A DNA stretch of 6,505 nucleotides, from the NCBI GenBank assembly GCA_017960705.1, contig JAGCYR010000240.1, positions 1 to 6,505 of the forward strand. Direction: 5' to 3'. Position 1 is the first letter of the stretch; every line of letters starts with the position of its first letter. Below are positions 5,002 through 6,505 of the stretch, in pieces. This DNA is from Clostridia bacterium (lineage in GTDB: Bacteria; Bacillota; Clostridia; Oscillospirales; CAG-272). Under the pieces are notes generated by a model, which worked only from the letters and a program-made list of their open reading frames with translations, did not search any database and had not been told where the DNA came from. The translations under genes and the position numbers were made by a program.

Positions 5002-5030
5002 ATTATAACACGGAAAAAATGGTTTGTCAA
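5002..5030 (-). promoter_or_regulatory. Consensus promoter of tRNA-Pro
   Basis: On the minus strand TTGACA (5025-5030) and TATAAT (5002-5007) are exact and 17 bp apart; TG one base before the -10 makes it an extended -10 as well. The predicted start near 4995 gives a ~16-base leader before the tRNA. The T-rich sequence upstream (5031-5060) could act as an UP element. This strength is normal for stable RNA genes. Confidence 0.92.
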
Positions 5031-5097
5031 GCAAAAACCGCACAAAATAAAAAGGAAAACGAAAACCCCTTTTGAGAGTGCGATCTACCGAAGGAAA

Positions 5098-5168
5098 TGA
5101 ATTGCGGGCGAGCCCGCGTGAATTGACGGCTTCGCCGTCGTGAATTGCAAACTCCGTTTGCGTGAATT
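5098..5168. repeat. Tandem array of TGAATT spacers separated by variable perfect hairpins
   Basis: TGAATT occurs at 5098, 5119, 5141 and 5163, a 21-22 bp period, and the last three copies are preceded by G. Between them are three short hairpins with different sequences but perfect 6-bp stems: GCGGGC-GA-GCCCGC (5104-5117), GACGGC-TTC-GCCGTC (5125-5139) and GCAAAC-TCC-GTTTGC (5147-5161). The fourth spacer leads into the long hairpin after argD (5169-5199). Structure is kept while the stem sequence changes, which argues for selection or a copying mechanism acting on pairing. The array lies between the tRNA-Pro promoter and the argD 3' end. It does not encode a protein, and its function is unknown. 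Confidence 0.85.
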
Positions 5169-5199
5169 GCCGCCTTCCCCGAAAAACGGGGAAGGCGGC
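5169..5199. terminator. Long hairpin after argD, possible terminator and last unit of the array
   Basis: A 13-bp perfect GC-rich stem (5169-5181 with 5187-5199) closes a 5-base A/T loop. It begins 6 bp past the argD stop, the usual place for an operon terminator. On the minus strand it is followed by AATTCACG rather than a U-run, so it is not a classical intrinsic terminator; it may stabilise the mRNA 3' end. It is also preceded by the TGAATT spacer of the adjacent array and looks like a longer member of that series. Confidence 0.6.
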
Positions 5200-5205
5200 G
5201 TTGAT

Positions 5206-6372
5206 TTAGTCGGCGCAGACGTCTTTGATGACGTCGGCGGCGCGGGCGAGGAGTTCGTCGGGGATATTCAGGGCGGGGGCGAGACGGACCTTATCCTTTG
5301 CCGAGAGGCAGAGGACGCCGCGGTCGCGGCAGGCGGCGAGAACTTCTGCGGCGGGTTTGGCGGTTTTGAGCCCGAGCAGCAGCCCCATGCCCGAGACCGA
5401 CTCGATCCCTTTTGCTCCGGCAAACGCGGCGCGGAGGAAGTCGCTCTTGCGCTTGACCCCGGCGAGCAGCTCGTCGTCGATCCGCGAGAGGATCGAGAGG
5501 GCGGCGGCGCAGGAGACCGGGTTCCCGCCGAAGGTCGAGCCGTGATCGCCGAAGCCGAAGACGCTTTTCACCTTTTCACCGAGCAGGGTCGCTCCGAGCG
5601 GCAGCCCGCCCGCGAGCCCCTTCGCCGTCGAGACGATATCGGGTTCGATCCCGTAGTTCATGTAGGCGTAGAGTTTCCCGGTGCGCCCGTTTCCGGTCTG
5701 CACCTCGTCGACGACAAGACACGCGTCGTTTGCTTTGCACCACGCGGCGACCGCACGGATGAAATCGGGATCCAGCGGAAGCACGCCGCCCTCGCCTTGA
5801 ATACACTCGATCATCACGGCGGCGACCGGGGTCGCCTTATGCAGCGCGTCGAGCTCTTCCGTCCCCTTGTTCGGGGCGATCGAAGCGAAGCCCTGGGTCA
5901 GCGGCTGATAGAGTTCGTGGTAGTGATCCTGTCCCGTCGCGGCGAGGGTGGTCAGCGTCCGACCGTGGAAGCTGTTTTTCATCGTCACGATCGTATAGCG
6001 GTTATTGCCGTATTTGTCAGAGGCGTACTTGCGCGCCGCCTTGATCGCGCACTCGTTTGCTTCCGCGCCCGAGTTCGAGAAGAAGACCTTTTTCATCCCG
6101 GTTTTTTTGCAGAGCAATTCTGCGAGATCCGCACAGGGGGTGGTGTAAAAAAGATTCGACGTATGCTGGACTTTTCCGATCTGTTCGATCACGGCGGCTT
6201 GCCATTTTTCGTCCGCGATCCCGAACGCCGTCACCCCGATCCCGGAGGTCAGGTCGATATACTCGCGCCCGTCCTCGCCGAAGAGCAGAGAGCCCTTGCC
6301 CGAAACGATCGCGACCGGGAAACGGTTGTAGGTCCCCGCAACGTAGGTTTTGTCTTTTTCAAATACAGTCAT
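5206..6372 (-). CDS. argD: Acetylornithine aminotransferase
   Basis: The product is a 388-residue cytosolic PLP-dependent class III aminotransferase. It converts N-acetylglutamate semialdehyde to N2-acetylornithine with glutamate as amino donor, in arginine biosynthesis. The motifs are complete: SNSGAEANECAIK (99-111) for phosphate binding, FHGRTL (135-140), IECIQGEGGV (188-197), DEVQTGNGRTG (222-232) with Asp222 contacting the PLP ring nitrogen, STAKGLAGGLPLGA (248-261) with Schiff-base Lys251, and HGSTFGGNP (277-285). The length matches ArgD. It begins 2 bp after argB in the same operon, with GGGGA inside the argB end as a modest ribosome site. The class also includes ornithine, succinylornithine and 4-aminobutyrate aminotransferases, but the argB neighbour settles the role. 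It is closed by a GC-rich hairpin 6 bp past the stop. Confidence 0.95.
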   Translation of the reverse strand: MTVFEKDKTYVAGTYNRFPVAIVSGKGSLLFGEDGREYIDLTSGIGVTAFGIADEKWQAAVIEQIGKVQHTSNLFYTTPCADLAELLCKKTGMKKVFFSNSGAEANECAIKAARKYASDKYGNNRYTIVTMKNSFHGRTLTTLAATGQDHYHELYQPLTQGFASIAPNKGTEELDALHKATPVAAVMIECIQGEGGVLPLDPDFIRAVAAWCKANDACLVVDEVQTGNGRTGKLYAYMNYGIEPDIVSTAKGLAGGLPLGATLLGEKVKSVFGFGDHGSTFGGNPVSCAAALSILSRIDDELLAGVKRKSDFLRAAFAGAKGIESVSGMGLLLGLKTAKPAAEVLAACRDRGVLCLSAKDKVRLAPALNIPDELLARAADVIKDVCAD

Positions 6373-6374
6373 CT

Positions 6375-6505
6375 TCAGTCCCCGTTCGGTTTTACCATCG
6401 TACCGGCGCCCTCGTCGGTCAGCAGCTCCATCAGGATCGAGTGCGGGATCCTGCCGTCCATGATGACCACGCGCTTGACCCCGGCGTTGATCGCCTTGAC
6501 GCAGC
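6375..6505 (-). CDS. argB: Acetylglutamate kinase, C-terminal end (continues beyond window)
   Basis: Only the last 43 codons are inside the window, read on the minus strand and ending in TGA at 6375-6377. The visible sequence includes AGVKRVVIMDGRIPHSILME and LLTDEGAGTMV, which is the conserved C-terminus of acetylglutamate kinase (compare GVxRxHxxDGRxPHxLLxExFTDxGxGT in the family). This enzyme phosphorylates N-acetylglutamate, and in most bacteria using the cyclic pathway it is the target of arginine feedback; the relevant N-terminal region is outside the window. The stop is 2 bp from the argD ATG, a typical co-transcribed pair. Other arg genes such as argC or argJ are expected upstream (above 6505) but cannot be seen. 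Confidence 0.92.
   Translation of the reverse strand, partial: CVKAINAGVKRVVIMDGRIPHSILMELLTDEGAGTMVKPNGD

Noticed and set aside
4623..5045. 140-residue minus-strand open frame across the tRNA and hairpin block
   Set aside because: It reads straight through tRNA-Pro (the GRALGSGPRGRWFESS stretch is translated tRNA) and the inverted repeats, and has no ribosome site or family match.
4881..5075. 64-residue plus-strand open frame containing VTGFEPAASWS
   Set aside because: This is a familiar artefact of translating the antisense of a tRNA gene; it covers tRNA-Pro and its promoter.
5061..5075. AAAACCCCTTTT as a terminator hairpin on the far side of the tRNA promoter
   Set aside because: The stem would be four A-T pairs with a C4 loop, which is not stable enough.
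5098..5168. Possible CRISPR array from the regular spacing
   Set aside because: The repeated unit is only about 7 bases, the intervals are themselves palindromes of 14-15 bases, and no cas gene is near.

Overview
The window looks like a piece of chromosome from a GC-rich Clostridia-type member of the Bacillota. The grounds are strong AGGAGG-type ribosome binding sites, consensus TTGACA/TATAAT promoters, an OhrR regulator close to the Bacillus subtilis protein, and short tightly packed operons. Genus or species cannot be read from this sequence. Nearly everything lies on the minus strand; the exception is a 5'-truncated mgtE at the left edge. No phage, transposase, CRISPR or plasmid gene was found.

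Left part (1-2350). The C-terminal part of an MgtE-type magnesium transporter ends at 761 and faces a three-gene minus-strand operon, ohrR - flavodoxin-like - glutathione peroxidase. The two share a near-perfect bidirectional terminator at 769-810. The operon starts from a promoter that matches the sigma-A consensus exactly (TTGACA, 17 bp, TATAAT). A 24-bp imperfect palindrome covers its spacer and -10 box and is the obvious candidate OhrR operator. The likely logic is that an organic-peroxide sensor represses its own operon, which encodes a thiol peroxidase and a small flavoprotein.

Middle (2300-4640). A second minus-strand cluster holds yfcE (phosphodiesterase), an unrecognised 146-residue protein and an ADP-ribosylglycohydrolase, spaced 20 and 36 bp apart and closed by a good terminator. 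Upstream of it is a small, lower-GC gene for a divergent pyrophosphatase-fold protein that lacks part of the usual metal site.

Right part (4640-6505). Two structured non-coding stretches flank tRNA-Pro(CGG), which has its own consensus promoter. One is a ~110-bp block of three successive inverted repeats (4728-4835) between the tRNA and the pyrophosphatase-like gene. The other is a tandem array in which a TGAATT spacer recurs every 21-22 bp, each copy followed by a different but perfectly paired hairpin (5098-5199). The array abuts the 3' end of argD, which is preceded 2 bp upstream by the end of argB, so this is the tail of an arginine biosynthesis operon running in from beyond 6505.

The best candidates for undescribed biology are the variable-stem hairpin array, the three-hairpin block, the ohrR-flavodoxin-peroxidase operon with its overlapping operator and very short leader, and the unknown protein between yfcE and the ADP-ribosylglycohydrolase.
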